Shown: piece by piece, positions 8,416 to 16,012 of the stretch
How the letters are laid out: every line of letters starts with the position of its first letter
How positions within the stretch are numbered: the stretch's first letter is position 1
Source: an uncultured Lachnospiraceae bacterium
GTDB lineage: Bacteria > Bacillota > Clostridia > Lachnospirales > Lachnospiraceae
Direction of reading: 5' to 3'
DNA length: 64,000 bases
Assembly (NCBI GenBank): GCA_910579425.1
Contig: CAJTVL010000003.1
Location: 1 to 64,000, forward strand
Notes under the pieces: generated by a model
What the model was told of the DNA's origin: nothing
Databases searched by the model: none
The model's input: the letters and a program-made list of their open reading frames with translations, nothing else
Made by a program: the position numbers and the translations under genes

Positions 8416-9810
8416 TTATTTTCCCATACAAAAGCTTGAAAAAATTTCATTAATTAAATCTTCCTCTATTTCCTCTCCTATAATTTTTCCAAGCCACCTG
8501 TAGGCCTCCATTAAATCTATAGAAAAAAAATCCTCCGGCATATTCGCCTGCAGACTTTTTTTCACCATCAATAAACTTTCCAGCGCATTCTTTAAGGCTT
8601 CTTTATGCCTCATATTAGTAATGATAATTTCATTGTCACTGCTGATCTTTCCCTTGATAAAAAGCTCCTTAACCGCATTTTCAAATTCATCAATGCCTGT
8701 ATTTTCTTTCAACGAGGTCTTTATGATAAAAAGCTCCTCTTTTAATTCAGGCTGTAATCTGCTTTTCAGCTCGTCATAGGAAATCTCCGAGTCCAAATCC
8801 GATTTATTAAACAAAATAATACACTTTTTATTTTTTATCATGGCTATAATTTCAGAATCATTCTCATCCAAAGGAACAGAAGAATCTACTACATAAATAA
8901 TCAGTTCCGCTTCCTTTGCAATTTTTTTTGCCTTTTCCACGCCTATTTTTTCAATCACATCTTCTGTAGAGCGTATTCCTGCCGTATCTACAATATGAAG
9001 ATTAATATCCCCAAGCCTTATATCCTCTTCCAATGCATCCCTGGTAGTTCCTGCAATATCTGTTACAATTGCTCTTTCCTCTCCTGTCAGACTATTTAAT
9101 AAGGAAGATTTACCTGCGTTGGGCTTTCCCACAATCACAGTATTAATCCCCTCTTTTATCATCTTTCCTTTTTCTGTAGTTGACAGTAACCCTTCTATTT
9201 TATTTATAAGATCATTGATTTTATTTTCAAGAGAAACAGAATATCCGTCAAGGCTTATGTGTTCAGGGTCATCCAGAACGGATTCTATAAAAGCAATTTC
9301 ATGGATGATTTCCTTTCTATACTCCGAAATAGAATGATATATTTCTCCTTTCAATTGCTTTATCGAATTTTTAAGAGCCAATTCATTTCTGGAAGAAATC
9401 AGATCCATCACAGCCTCCGCCTCTGTGAGATCAATTCTTCCGTTCAAAAAAGCTCTCTTTGAAAATTCCCCCGGCTCCGCCAGCCTTCCTCCATGATTGA
9501 TCAAAAGCTCCAGAATGCGGTTCATTACCAGCATTCCGCCATGACAGTTTATCTCAACAGTATCTTCGGTAGTAAAGCTGAAAGGCTTTTTCATAACGGA
9601 AACCATAACTTCATCGATCAATTCACAGCCATCATATAAGAAACCATAATGAATGGTATTACTCTCATAATCTTTCAGACAACTTTGATTACGCTTGTTT
9701 TTGTAAATTCTGTTAACAATTTCTATTGAAGCATCCCCACTTACCCTGATAATCCCTATTCCTGAATTTCCCATGGCAGTTGCAGCGGCGACAATGGTAT
9801 CTGTCCTCAT
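8416..9810 (-). CDS. mnmE: tRNA uridine-5-carboxymethylaminomethyl(34) synthesis GTPase MnmE
   Basis: Potassium-activated GTPase that forms the U34 tRNA-modification complex with MnmG. Domains in order: N-terminal tetrahydrofolate-binding domain (about 1-120), helical domain, and an inserted Ras-like G domain with G1 GKPNAGKSSLLN near 227, G3 DTAG and G4 NKSD. The C-terminus ends CMGK, the variant form of the family's C(I/L)GK tail that supplies the catalytic cysteine. At 464 residues it is full length. It leads the mnmE-mnmG-rsmG run and is separated from jag by an intrinsic terminator, so its promoter should lie in 9811-9860. Confidence 0.98.
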   Translation of the reverse strand: MRTDTIVAAATAMGNSGIGIIRVSGDASIEIVNRIYKNKRNQSCLKDYESNTIHYGFLYDGCELIDEVMVSVMKKPFSFTTEDTVEINCHGGMLVMNRILELLINHGGRLAEPGEFSKRAFLNGRIDLTEAEAVMDLISSRNELALKNSIKQLKGEIYHSISEYRKEIIHEIAFIESVLDDPEHISLDGYSVSLENKINDLINKIEGLLSTTEKGKMIKEGINTVIVGKPNAGKSSLLNSLTGEERAIVTDIAGTTRDALEEDIRLGDINLHIVDTAGIRSTEDVIEKIGVEKAKKIAKEAELIIYVVDSSVPLDENDSEIIAMIKNKKCIILFNKSDLDSEISYDELKSRLQPELKEELFIIKTSLKENTGIDEFENAVKELFIKGKISSDNEIIITNMRHKEALKNALESLLMVKKSLQANMPEDFFSIDLMEAYRWLGKIIGEEIEEDLINEIFSSFCMGK

Positions 9811-9860
9811 AATACTGCCTCCTGTTCCATAAATAATTATTTTATAATTTTATGAGGTAA

Positions 9861-9892
9861 AAAAATGTTGGAGAACTGCCTCCAACATTTTT
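9861..9892 (-). terminator. Intrinsic terminator after jag
   Basis: A perfect 13-bp stem (9861-9873 pairing with 9880-9892) with a 6-base loop. Read on the minus strand it ends in a run of seven T, ten bases after the jag stop codon. It separates the rpmH-to-jag run from mnmE. Confidence 0.88.
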
Positions 9893-9902
9893 ACCTGAAC
9901 GA

Positions 9903-10529
9903 CTATCTTTTTAAAGTAACTACTACTCTTCTGAAAGGCTCTTCTCCTTCGCTATGGGTGGTAACATACCTGTCATTCTGCAGGGCCGAGTGAATGACCC
10001 TTCTCTCATATGGATTCATGGGCTCAAGTGATACAGAACGTTTTGTCCTCTTCACCTTATAAGCGATATTTTTGGCAAGATTCTCAAGGGTTTCCTTTCT
10101 TCTCTTACGATAATCCTCTGTATCAACCTTAACCCTTATATATTCTTCCGATCCTTTATTCACCACAAGGGATACCAGATATTGAAGTGAATCCAGGGTC
10201 TGTCCCCTTTTTCCGATCAAAATCCCCATTTCATCGCCGCTCAGATCAATATTGAGATTTTTGTTTTCCTCATCATACTTCACATCCAAGGTTACTACCA
10301 TATTCATGGCATTAAAAACTTCATTCAAAAATTCCTTAGCCCTTTCCGGAATCGATGAACATTTTACTCTGGCTTTAATCACAGCAGGCTTAGATCCTAT
10401 TCCCAGAAAACCCGAAGAGCCTTCTTCCACTACAATATAATCCAATTTATCACTGGTGACTACCAGCTTCTGGCAGGCTTCCGTAATTGCATCATTTACC
10501 GTTTTAGCAGTAACTTCAATATATTCCAT
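9903..10529 (-). CDS. jag: RNA-binding protein Jag (KhpB)
   Basis: A 208-residue RNA-binding protein with the Jag N-terminal domain (about 1-50; GSSGFLGIGSKPA block), a KH domain (about 55-135; GILIGKRGQTLDSLQYL with the GxxG loop) and a C-terminal R3H domain (about 140-208; MNPYERRVIHSALQ and the final RRVVVTLKR). In other Firmicutes KhpB pairs with KhpA and influences cell elongation through RNA. It follows yidC by 12 bases, the usual order, and is closed by the terminator at 9861-9892. The ATG at 10529 is preceded by a GGGGGTTATTACT-type ribosome binding site. Confidence 0.95.
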   Translation of the reverse strand: MEYIEVTAKTVNDAITEACQKLVVTSDKLDYIVVEEGSSGFLGIGSKPAVIKARVKCSSIPERAKEFLNEVFNAMNMVVTLDVKYDEENKNLNIDLSGDEMGILIGKRGQTLDSLQYLVSLVVNKGSEEYIRVKVDTEDYRKRRKETLENLAKNIAYKVKRTKRSVSLEPMNPYERRVIHSALQNDRYVTTHSEGEEPFRRVVVTLKR

Positions 10530-10541
10530 AGTAATAACCCC

Positions 10542-11873
10542 CTATTTGTTATTCCTTTCATTATATTGTTTTACCATATTCGCCTTTGCCGCAAGACTTC
10601 CCGGCTTGGCATTCTTACTATAATATTCTGTAGATTTCTTCATAGCTTCCTCTTTTTCCTCCTGAGTCATAGGCTTCATACCTGCTTTGGAGGCCATAGA
10701 GGGAATCGGCTTATTGACATTCCTTGTATTCAATGTAGCGTTTTTATTCACCGTCTTGGGATCAATACCATACTTTTCAAGCTTCTTTATCCTCTTTCCT
10801 TCATTCTGCTTTACAAGAGCATCAATATCCATTTTATCGATATGCTTATTGATCACTACCTGCTGAATACTTCTCACCACCGAACCTGCAATCCAGTAAA
10901 GTCCCATACCTGCGGGAAGCGTATAACAGAAGAAAGCCGACATGAGAGGCATCATGGTATTCATCATTTTCATAGATTGGGCCATGGTATTCTGCTGATC
11001 GTTTTGATTCGTGTTTTCAGCCTGCGGCATCAATTTGGTATTAATCCACTGAGTCACAGCCGATAAAACAGGAATAATAAAAGCAGCTATCACCAAAAGC
11101 CACTGAATGCCGCCCTCTGCATTCCATGCCTCGCTTACCATATAGGAAGGAGAATTTCCTATATTAATACCAAGGAAATTATTATACTCATTTAAGAAAG
11201 ATAAGGTATGATTCACATCCCCCGACAAGTTGGGAAACTTGTCCGCTATACTCAAAAATTCGGTAGTAGAAGCCTTATTGAGTATATCAATATAAGTGTT
11301 CTGAACATACACATTGTCGGCCGCTCCGGCAACAAAGGCTTCATTGGAAATCTGCCTTGAATACATGGCGGCATTTTTAAAGCTCTGAATAAAATCAAGA
11401 CTTCCTGCCTGAGAAATTAAATGGCTCACCAAAGGAAAAAAGGCTTCTTTAATCTTCCCCACATAAGCAGGCATCGCGTAAATAACCCGGTAAAGTGCAA
11501 ATAAAATAGGCATCTGGATAATTAGTTGAATGCAGCTTCCGCTGGGCGATACTCCATATTTTGCATAAATAGCCTGGGTTTCCGCATTCATAGCCATCAT
11601 GGAATCATTGTCTTTTTTATTTTTGTACTTCGCCTGGACAGCCTGAATTTCCGGATTCATCTTTGCAGAGAGTTTGGAAAACTTCTGCTGCTTGATTGTA
11701 AGAGGCATCATCAATAAATAGATAACAATAGTAAATAAAATAATGGACAGACCAACATTAGGAATCCCAATTAAATCCAAAAGGAAAAATATTCCTTCCA
11801 TAAGATAACCAAGAACCTTAGCTATAGGGCCTAATATCATACCATCATATTGGGTTAAAATTATTCCTGTCAA
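10542..11873 (-). CDS. yidC: Membrane protein insertase YidC/OxaI
   Basis: Inserts proteins into the cytoplasmic membrane, alone or with SecYEG. The 60-kDa inner-membrane protein domain begins after the first membrane segment (GIPNVGLSIILFTIVIYLL) and includes the cytosolic hairpin around MNPEIQAVQAKYK. There are about five membrane segments and a basic C-terminal tail rich in K, as expected for ribosome contact. The start is best placed at the TTG at 11873 with AGGAGG seven bases upstream; an ATG at 11903 would overlap that site. No lipobox is seen, unlike Bacillus SpoIIIJ. It is translated between yidD and jag in the conserved rpmH-rnpA-yidD-yidC-jag order. Confidence 0.95.
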   Translation of the reverse strand: MTGIILTQYDGMILGPIAKVLGYLMEGIFFLLDLIGIPNVGLSIILFTIVIYLLMMPLTIKQQKFSKLSAKMNPEIQAVQAKYKNKKDNDSMMAMNAETQAIYAKYGVSPSGSCIQLIIQMPILFALYRVIYAMPAYVGKIKEAFFPLVSHLISQAGSLDFIQSFKNAAMYSRQISNEAFVAGAADNVYVQNTYIDILNKASTTEFLSIADKFPNLSGDVNHTLSFLNEYNNFLGINIGNSPSYMVSEAWNAEGGIQWLLVIAAFIIPVLSAVTQWINTKLMPQAENTNQNDQQNTMAQSMKMMNTMMPLMSAFFCYTLPAGMGLYWIAGSVVRSIQQVVINKHIDKMDIDALVKQNEGKRIKKLEKYGIDPKTVNKNATLNTRNVNKPIPSMASKAGMKPMTQEEKEEAMKKSTEYYSKNAKPGSLAAKANMVKQYNERNNK

Positions 11874-11906
11874 CTTATTTCCTCCTGTTTTTGATTCTAT
11901 CAATTA

Positions 11907-12116
11907 CTACGGCACAGGATCATAACCTCCTTTTGAAAAAGGATTACATCTCATAATTCTCCATAAGGCCAGCAGTCCTCCCTTTAAGGCGCCATACTTT
12001 TCAACAGCTTCCAGTCCATATTCCGAACAGGTAGGAAAATAAGGACATTTGGTATTTTTCATGGGAGAAATGTATTTTCTATAGAATTTAATCAATAAAA
12101 TCAATATTGTTTTCAT
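11907..12116 (-). CDS. yidD: Membrane protein insertion efficiency factor YidD
   Basis: A small membrane-associated protein of 69 residues that helps YidC-dependent insertion in other bacteria. It carries the family core ISPMKNTKCPYFPTCSEYG with its two cysteines, then YGALKGGLLALWRIMRCNPFSKGGYDPVP-type sequence through the end, including the third cysteine. The start at 12116 has AGGAAAATC upstream; a longer reading from 12143 does not. It lies 36 bases downstream of rnpA and 33 upstream of the yidC start. Confidence 0.96.
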   Translation of the reverse strand: MKTILILLIKFYRKYISPMKNTKCPYFPTCSEYGLEAVEKYGALKGGLLALWRIMRCNPFSKGGYDPVP

Positions 12117-12152
12117 GATTTTCCTATCTACGTACCCTGGCACGTATTCTGA

Positions 12153-12515
12153 TCAGGAATTGTTATTATCTGCCCGTTTAGGCGGACACACAAATTTTGC
12201 AAGATGTAATAAAGCACTTTCTGCCTCTCTGTAAGAAATGGCCGAAGCATTCTTCCTGGCTATGACTACTATATCTAAACCACTATTAAATATATTTTCA
12301 TGTAGTCTGTAACTTTCTCTTATCAATCTTGTAATTCTATGCCTTACAACGCTGTTACCCACTTTTTTGCTTACACTTATCCCCAGCCTGTTTTTATCCA
12401 TATTATTTTCCAGAACATACATTACCAAATATTTGTTGGCAAATGATTTGCCTTTTCTGTAAACCTGCTGGAAATCGTAATTCTTTTTTAAGGACTCCGA
12501 AAATTTGTAACTCAT
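12153..12515 (-). CDS. rnpA: Ribonuclease P protein component
   Basis: Protein subunit of RNase P that supports the catalytic RNA in tRNA 5' maturation. The 120-residue protein has the family pattern: FQQVYRKGKSF, the basic signature NRLGISVSKKVGNSVVRHR (about 53-71) and RLIRESYR. I start at the ATG at 12515. A GTG at 12545 would add ten residues but falls inside the terminator hairpin behind rpmH. Neither start has a strong ribosome binding site. The rnpB RNA gene is not in this window. Confidence 0.93.
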   Translation of the reverse strand: MSYKFSESLKKNYDFQQVYRKGKSFANKYLVMYVLENNMDKNRLGISVSKKVGNSVVRHRITRLIRESYRLHENIFNSGLDIVVIARKNASAISYREAESALLHLAKFVCPPKRADNNNS

Positions 12516-12532
12516 GGCATATGTCCATATAG

Positions 12533-12557
12533 AAAAAAAGGCCACATAACGCGGCCT
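12533..12557 (-). terminator. Hairpin plus T-tract between rpmH and rnpA
   Basis: On the minus strand AGGCCGC pairs with GTGGCCT (one G-T pair) around a 5-base loop and is followed by seven T. It overlaps the rpmH stop codon and would end or attenuate the rpmH transcript before rnpA. Confidence 0.7.
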
Positions 12558-12690
12558 AAGCTGATAATTTTTTTCTTCCTTTTGCTCTTCTGGCCGCTAA
12601 AACCTTCCTGCCGCCTTTCGTACTCATTCTGGCCCTGAAGCCATGAACCTTAGATCTATGTCTTTTCTTGGGCTGGTAAGTCATTTTCAT
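12556..12690 (-). CDS. rpmH: 50S ribosomal protein L34
   Basis: A 44-residue, very basic protein translated from 12690. It opens MKMTYQPKKRHRSKVHGF and ends in ARRAKGRKKLSA, the standard L34 pattern. GGAGG lies ten bases before the ATG. It is the first gene of the minus-strand run away from the origin and has its own consensus promoter at 12780-12808. Its stop codon lies inside a terminator-like hairpin, which would let L34 be made in excess over RnpA. Confidence 0.98.
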   Translation of the reverse strand: MKMTYQPKKRHRSKVHGFRARMSTKGGRKVLAARRAKGRKKLSA

Positions 12691-12779
12691 CCTGGAAGCA
12701 CCTCCTTCACTAAACCTTAAATTGAAAACTTTTTAATAAGACAAATATTCAATCTGTTTTTCTGGAAAATATCGTAACA

Positions 12780-12808
12780 ATTATATTAAATAATCCCCTT
12801 TCCGTCAA
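12780..12808 (-). promoter_or_regulatory. Sigma-A promoter of rpmH
   Basis: On the minus strand TTGACG (12808-12803) and TATAAT (12785-12780) are separated by exactly 17 bases. It lies 90 bases upstream of the rpmH start and about 30 bases from the DnaA-box cluster. Confidence 0.88.
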
Positions 12809-12836
12809 GTGAAATCGGGAAATTCTTTGTTACTAT

Positions 12837-12868
12837 ATATCCACAAATTGTGGATAAGTTGTGGATAA
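12837..12868. promoter_or_regulatory. DnaA-box cluster
   Basis: Three boxes: ATATCCACA at 12837-12845 (one mismatch to TTATCCACA), TGTGGATAA at 12849-12857 and TGTGGATAA at 12860-12868 (both perfect, opposite orientation). The last two are spaced 11 bases apart, one helical turn. TAGGGATAA at 12871-12879 is a weaker copy. Confidence 0.93.
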
Positions 12869-12965
12869 CTTAGGGATAACTGTCTTTTTTTACACAATCC
12901 CCCTGATCAGATCTGTTTTTTCCCCTATTTTATGCCTGTGTAAAATGTTCATTATTTTCTTTAAG

Positions 12966-12974
12966 TTATTCACA
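12966..12974 (+). promoter_or_regulatory. Single DnaA box near the dnaA promoter
   Basis: TTATTCACA, one mismatch from the consensus, 22 bases upstream of the -35 element of dnaA. It could serve autoregulation of dnaA. Confidence 0.6.
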
Positions 12975-12995
12975 TACATTCAAAATTAAAATAAT

Positions 12996-13024
12996 TTGAA
13001 ATTTCACATCTTTTATATTAGAAT
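12996..13024 (+). promoter_or_regulatory. Sigma-A promoter of dnaA
   Basis: TTGAAA (12996-13001), a 17-base spacer and TAGAAT (13019-13024), each one base from consensus, 50 bases before the dnaA start. Confidence 0.75.
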
Positions 13025-13074
13025 ATATATGTGGTATTTTGCTTTTTCTTAAACTTAGATTCAGGGGGCACATC

Positions 13075-14412
13075 ATGGATTTTATTAAAGACAACTGGGA
13101 ACTGATCAAGGAAACCCTAAGAACAGAATATGACCTTTCAGATATTTCTTACAAAACATGGATACAGCCCTTAACTTTCCACAGTGAGAATGATGATGTT
13201 GTAACTATAATGATCCCCTCTGATCAGGCCCATTCTCTCAAATATATATCATCCAAATATAAAAGCTTTTTTCAGGTTACCATCTCTGAAATGCTGGATC
13301 ATACCTACGATATTTCTTTTATCCTGGAAAAAGACGCCGAAAATGAACAGGCTTCTGTTTATAATATCAATTACGAAAAGGCGAATCTGATTTCCAAATA
13401 TAGATTTGATACCTTTGTGGTTGGAGGAAATAACAAATTTGCCCACTCCGCTTCTTTAGCGGTGGCCGAATCCCCCGGAGAAGTATATAATCCTCTCTAC
13501 CTATATGGGGGAGCGGGTCTTGGAAAGACTCACCTGATGCATTCCATAGGCCACTTTATTTTAGATCAGGATCCTGACCGGAAAGTACTTTATGTCACCT
13601 CCGAACAGTTTACCAATGAAGTGATCGAGTCAATCCGAAGCGGTAACGCCGCTAAGATGAACAGGTTAAGAGAAAAATACAGGACGGTGGATGTACTCCT
13701 GATTGACGACGTACAATTTATAATAGGTAAGGAAAGCACACAGGAAGAATTTTTCCACACCTTTAATGTCCTTCATTCCGCCGGGAAACAGATTATTCTC
13801 TCCTCAGATAAACCGCCCAAGGAAATGGAAACCTTGGAGGAAAGGTTCCGCTCCCGCTTCGAATGGGGATTGATTGCTGACATTCAGCCTCCAGACTATG
13901 AAACAAGGATGGCCATTCTCAAAAAAAATGCGGAAAACACTACCAAGAAAATAAACGAAGAAGTTTTTGATTATATCGCCACCAATATTAAATCAAACAT
14001 AAGAGAACTGGAAGGAGCCTACAACAAAGTAATTGCTTTTTCCAGATTAAATAAGGTAGAAATCACTCTGGATAATATAGAGGAAGCTTTAAAGGATATT
14101 ATATCCCCAAATGCCAAGAAGATAATAACTCCTCAGTATATTATAGGAATTGTGGCGGAGCACTTTAATATCCTGCCGGAGGATATAGTGTCCAGAAGAA
14201 GAAACTCTGAATTGGTCCAGCCAAGACAGATTTGTATGTACCTCTGCCGCCATATGACAGAGGAATCTCTGCAGAGTATAGCCCAGGCTCTTGGCAAAAA
14301 GGATCATACCACAGTGATCCACGGAATTGACAAAATAACCTATGAGATAACCGTCAATGAGGAACTTAAAAATCGAATTGATATTATCACTAAAAAAATA
14401 AACCCTGATTAA
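13075..14412 (+). CDS. dnaA: Chromosomal replication initiator protein DnaA
   Basis: AAA+ initiator that binds DnaA boxes and opens the origin. The 445-residue protein has an N-terminal helicase-loading domain (about 1-80), a short linker, the ATPase with Walker A GGAGLGKT at 145-152 and Walker B VLLIDDVQF, and the C-terminal DNA-binding domain with the signature KDHTTVIHGIDKI near the end. The ATG at 13075 has AGGGGG eight bases upstream; an in-frame extension to 13039 lacks a site and would place non-homologous residues before MDFIKDNW. It is the first plus-strand gene right of the origin. Confidence 0.99.
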   Translation: MDFIKDNWELIKETLRTEYDLSDISYKTWIQPLTFHSENDDVVTIMIPSDQAHSLKYISSKYKSFFQVTISEMLDHTYDISFILEKDAENEQASVYNINYEKANLISKYRFDTFVVGGNNKFAHSASLAVAESPGEVYNPLYLYGGAGLGKTHLMHSIGHFILDQDPDRKVLYVTSEQFTNEVIESIRSGNAAKMNRLREKYRTVDVLLIDDVQFIIGKESTQEEFFHTFNVLHSAGKQIILSSDKPPKEMETLEERFRSRFEWGLIADIQPPDYETRMAILKKNAENTTKKINEEVFDYIATNIKSNIRELEGAYNKVIAFSRLNKVEITLDNIEEALKDIISPNAKKIITPQYIIGIVAEHFNILPEDIVSRRRNSELVQPRQICMYLCRHMTEESLQSIAQALGKKDHTTVIHGIDKITYEITVNEELKNRIDIITKKINPD

Positions 14413-14621
14413 CCTTCAGGGGCCATTGTGAATAATCTGACAGTTATCCTTAAATAAATTTTATTTATCCACAAGGTTTTACATTCCTTTTTCTATTGAT
14501 AAATAGTATAATAAAGGAGTTATACACAAATCTACACCTATTATTAAGTATATTACTTAAATTATTATAAATAAATAACATAGCAGGCAGATCGAAATTT
14601 AAGAAAGGAAAACAATGCAAA
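14413..14621. other. dnaA-dnaN gap with DnaA boxes and AT-rich stretch
   Basis: Holds a perfect TTATCCACA box at 14465-14473, TTATACACA (one mismatch) at 14520-14528, a TATAAT -10-like element at 14507-14512 and an AT-only-like run at about 14537-14582 that could be the unwinding element. It is the second half of a likely bipartite origin. Confidence 0.75.
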
Positions 14622-15731
14622 ATGAAATTAGTATGCAATAAATCAAAATTACTGAGCGGAGTACAGATTGTATCGAAAGCTGTTCCTAATAAAACAACCA
14701 TGTCCATTCTTGAATGTATCTTAATAGATGCTACCGGAAAAGACATTAAGCTTATTGCAAACGATATGGAACTTGGCATTGAAACTATAATAGAAGGAAC
14801 GATTGCCGAGAAAGGACAAATCGCCTTAGAAGCAAAAATCCTCTTGGATATTGTAAGGAAACTCCCGGACAGCATCATAACCATAGAATCGGATAAATCC
14901 TTTAAAACAATCATCACCTGTGAAAAGGCCAAATTTGTCATCATGGGAAAATCAGGGGAGGATTTCTCCTATCTTCCTTCCATTGAAAGAATCGATTCTA
15001 TCGTTATTTCTCAATTCACCTTAAAAGAAACCATAAGACAGACCATTTTTTCGATTGCGGACAATGATAATAATAAACTCATGACAGGCGAGTTGTTTGA
15101 TATAAGCGGAGATGTCTTAAAGATCGTTTCTCTTGACGGGCACAGAATTTCCATCCGAAAAATAGGGCTGAGAAACAGTTACCCTGCAAGGAAGGTAATT
15201 GTTCCTGGAAAGACATTGAATGAGATCAGCAAAATCCTCTCAGACGATATGGAGAAGGATGTACATATTTTCTTTACAGGCAAGCATGTGGTATTTGAAT
15301 TTGATAAGACGGTAGTGGTTTCAAGACTGATCGAAGGAGAATACTTTAAGATTGACCAGATGCTTTCCAGCGATTATGAGACAAAAGTCACCATCAATAA
15401 AAGAGAGCTTCTTGAATGTATAGACAGAGCGACTCTTCTTGTAAAAGAAGGGGATAAGAAGCCGATTATTATCAATATAACGGAAGATATGATGGAACTG
15501 AAAATGAATTCCGCCATGGGAAGCATGAATGAAGAGATTGACATTACGAAACAGGGAAAGGATCTCATGATTGGATTTAATCCCAAATTTATGATAGATG
15601 CCCTTCGGGTGATAGACAATGAACAGATTGATATTTATCTTGTAAATCCCAAGGCACCCTGTTTTATCAGAGACGCAGGGGAAAATTATATTTATCTGAT
15701 CCTTCCGGTAAATTTCACGACAGTGAGTTAA
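14622..15731 (+). CDS. dnaN: DNA polymerase III subunit beta (sliding clamp)
   Basis: Ring-shaped processivity clamp that tethers DNA polymerase III and many repair proteins to DNA. The 369-residue protein has the three-fold repeated clamp fold; recognisable are the N-terminal MKLVCNKSKLLSGVQIVSKAV, the middle VIVPGKTLNEISKIL and the C-terminal GENYIYLILPVNF, close to the usual ...YLILPVR ending. The start at 14622 is 13 bases after the AAAGGA site; an out-of-frame ATG at 14615 sits closer to that site and opens an 8-codon reading frame (see findings). Normal position between dnaA and yaaA/recF. Confidence 0.98.
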   Translation: MKLVCNKSKLLSGVQIVSKAVPNKTTMSILECILIDATGKDIKLIANDMELGIETIIEGTIAEKGQIALEAKILLDIVRKLPDSIITIESDKSFKTIITCEKAKFVIMGKSGEDFSYLPSIERIDSIVISQFTLKETIRQTIFSIADNDNNKLMTGELFDISGDVLKIVSLDGHRISIRKIGLRNSYPARKVIVPGKTLNEISKILSDDMEKDVHIFFTGKHVVFEFDKTVVVSRLIEGEYFKIDQMLSSDYETKVTINKRELLECIDRATLLVKEGDKKPIIINITEDMMELKMNSAMGSMNEEIDITKQGKDLMIGFNPKFMIDALRVIDNEQIDIYLVNPKAPCFIRDAGENYIYLILPVNFTTVS

Positions 15732-15748
15732 GTTTAAAGAGGTAGAAA

Positions 15749-15958
15749 ATGGAAATAATTAAATTAAAGGATGATTATATCAAACTGGGACAGGCATTAA
15801 AGGCCGCCGGTTTGGTGGAGTCCGGAGTAGAGGCGAAGTATGCCGTTCTGGATGGTCTGGTCAGGGTAAACGGCCGGACGCAGCTCCAAAGAGGCAAAAA
15901 ACTCTATGAGGGAGACATTGTGGAATTTCAGGGTAATCAGATCAAGATTACCGTTTAA
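15749..15958 (+). CDS. yaaA: S4-domain RNA-binding protein (YaaA/RlbA type)
   Basis: A 69-residue protein consisting of a single S4 domain: YIKLGQALKAAGLVESG near residue 10 and the loop DGLVRVNGRTQLQRGKKL. In Bacillus the protein encoded between dnaN and recF binds RNA and affects ribosome assembly. It starts 17 bases after dnaN with AAGAGGT as ribosome binding site and is followed by recF after 54 bases, the conserved dnaN-yaaA-recF order. Confidence 0.93.
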   Translation: MEIIKLKDDYIKLGQALKAAGLVESGVEAKYAVLDGLVRVNGRTQLQRGKKLYEGDIVEFQGNQIKITV

Positions 15959-16012
15959 TGTGCAGGAGCAGAGATTTTGCCTATAGAAAGGGTGTCAGGT
16001 TGAAAATTTCAG

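Larger units (their letters stand above)
12691..13074. other. Replication origin region (oriC), rpmH-dnaA gap
   Basis: The 384-base gap between divergent rpmH and dnaA. It holds the rpmH promoter (12780-12808), a cluster of DnaA boxes (12837-12868, plus a weaker 12871-12879 and a single 12966-12974), an AT-rich stretch (12976-13030) and the dnaA promoter (12996-13024). All genes on either side point away from it. A further DnaA box group lies in the dnaA-dnaN gap, so the origin is probably bipartite as in Bacillus. Confidence 0.9.
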
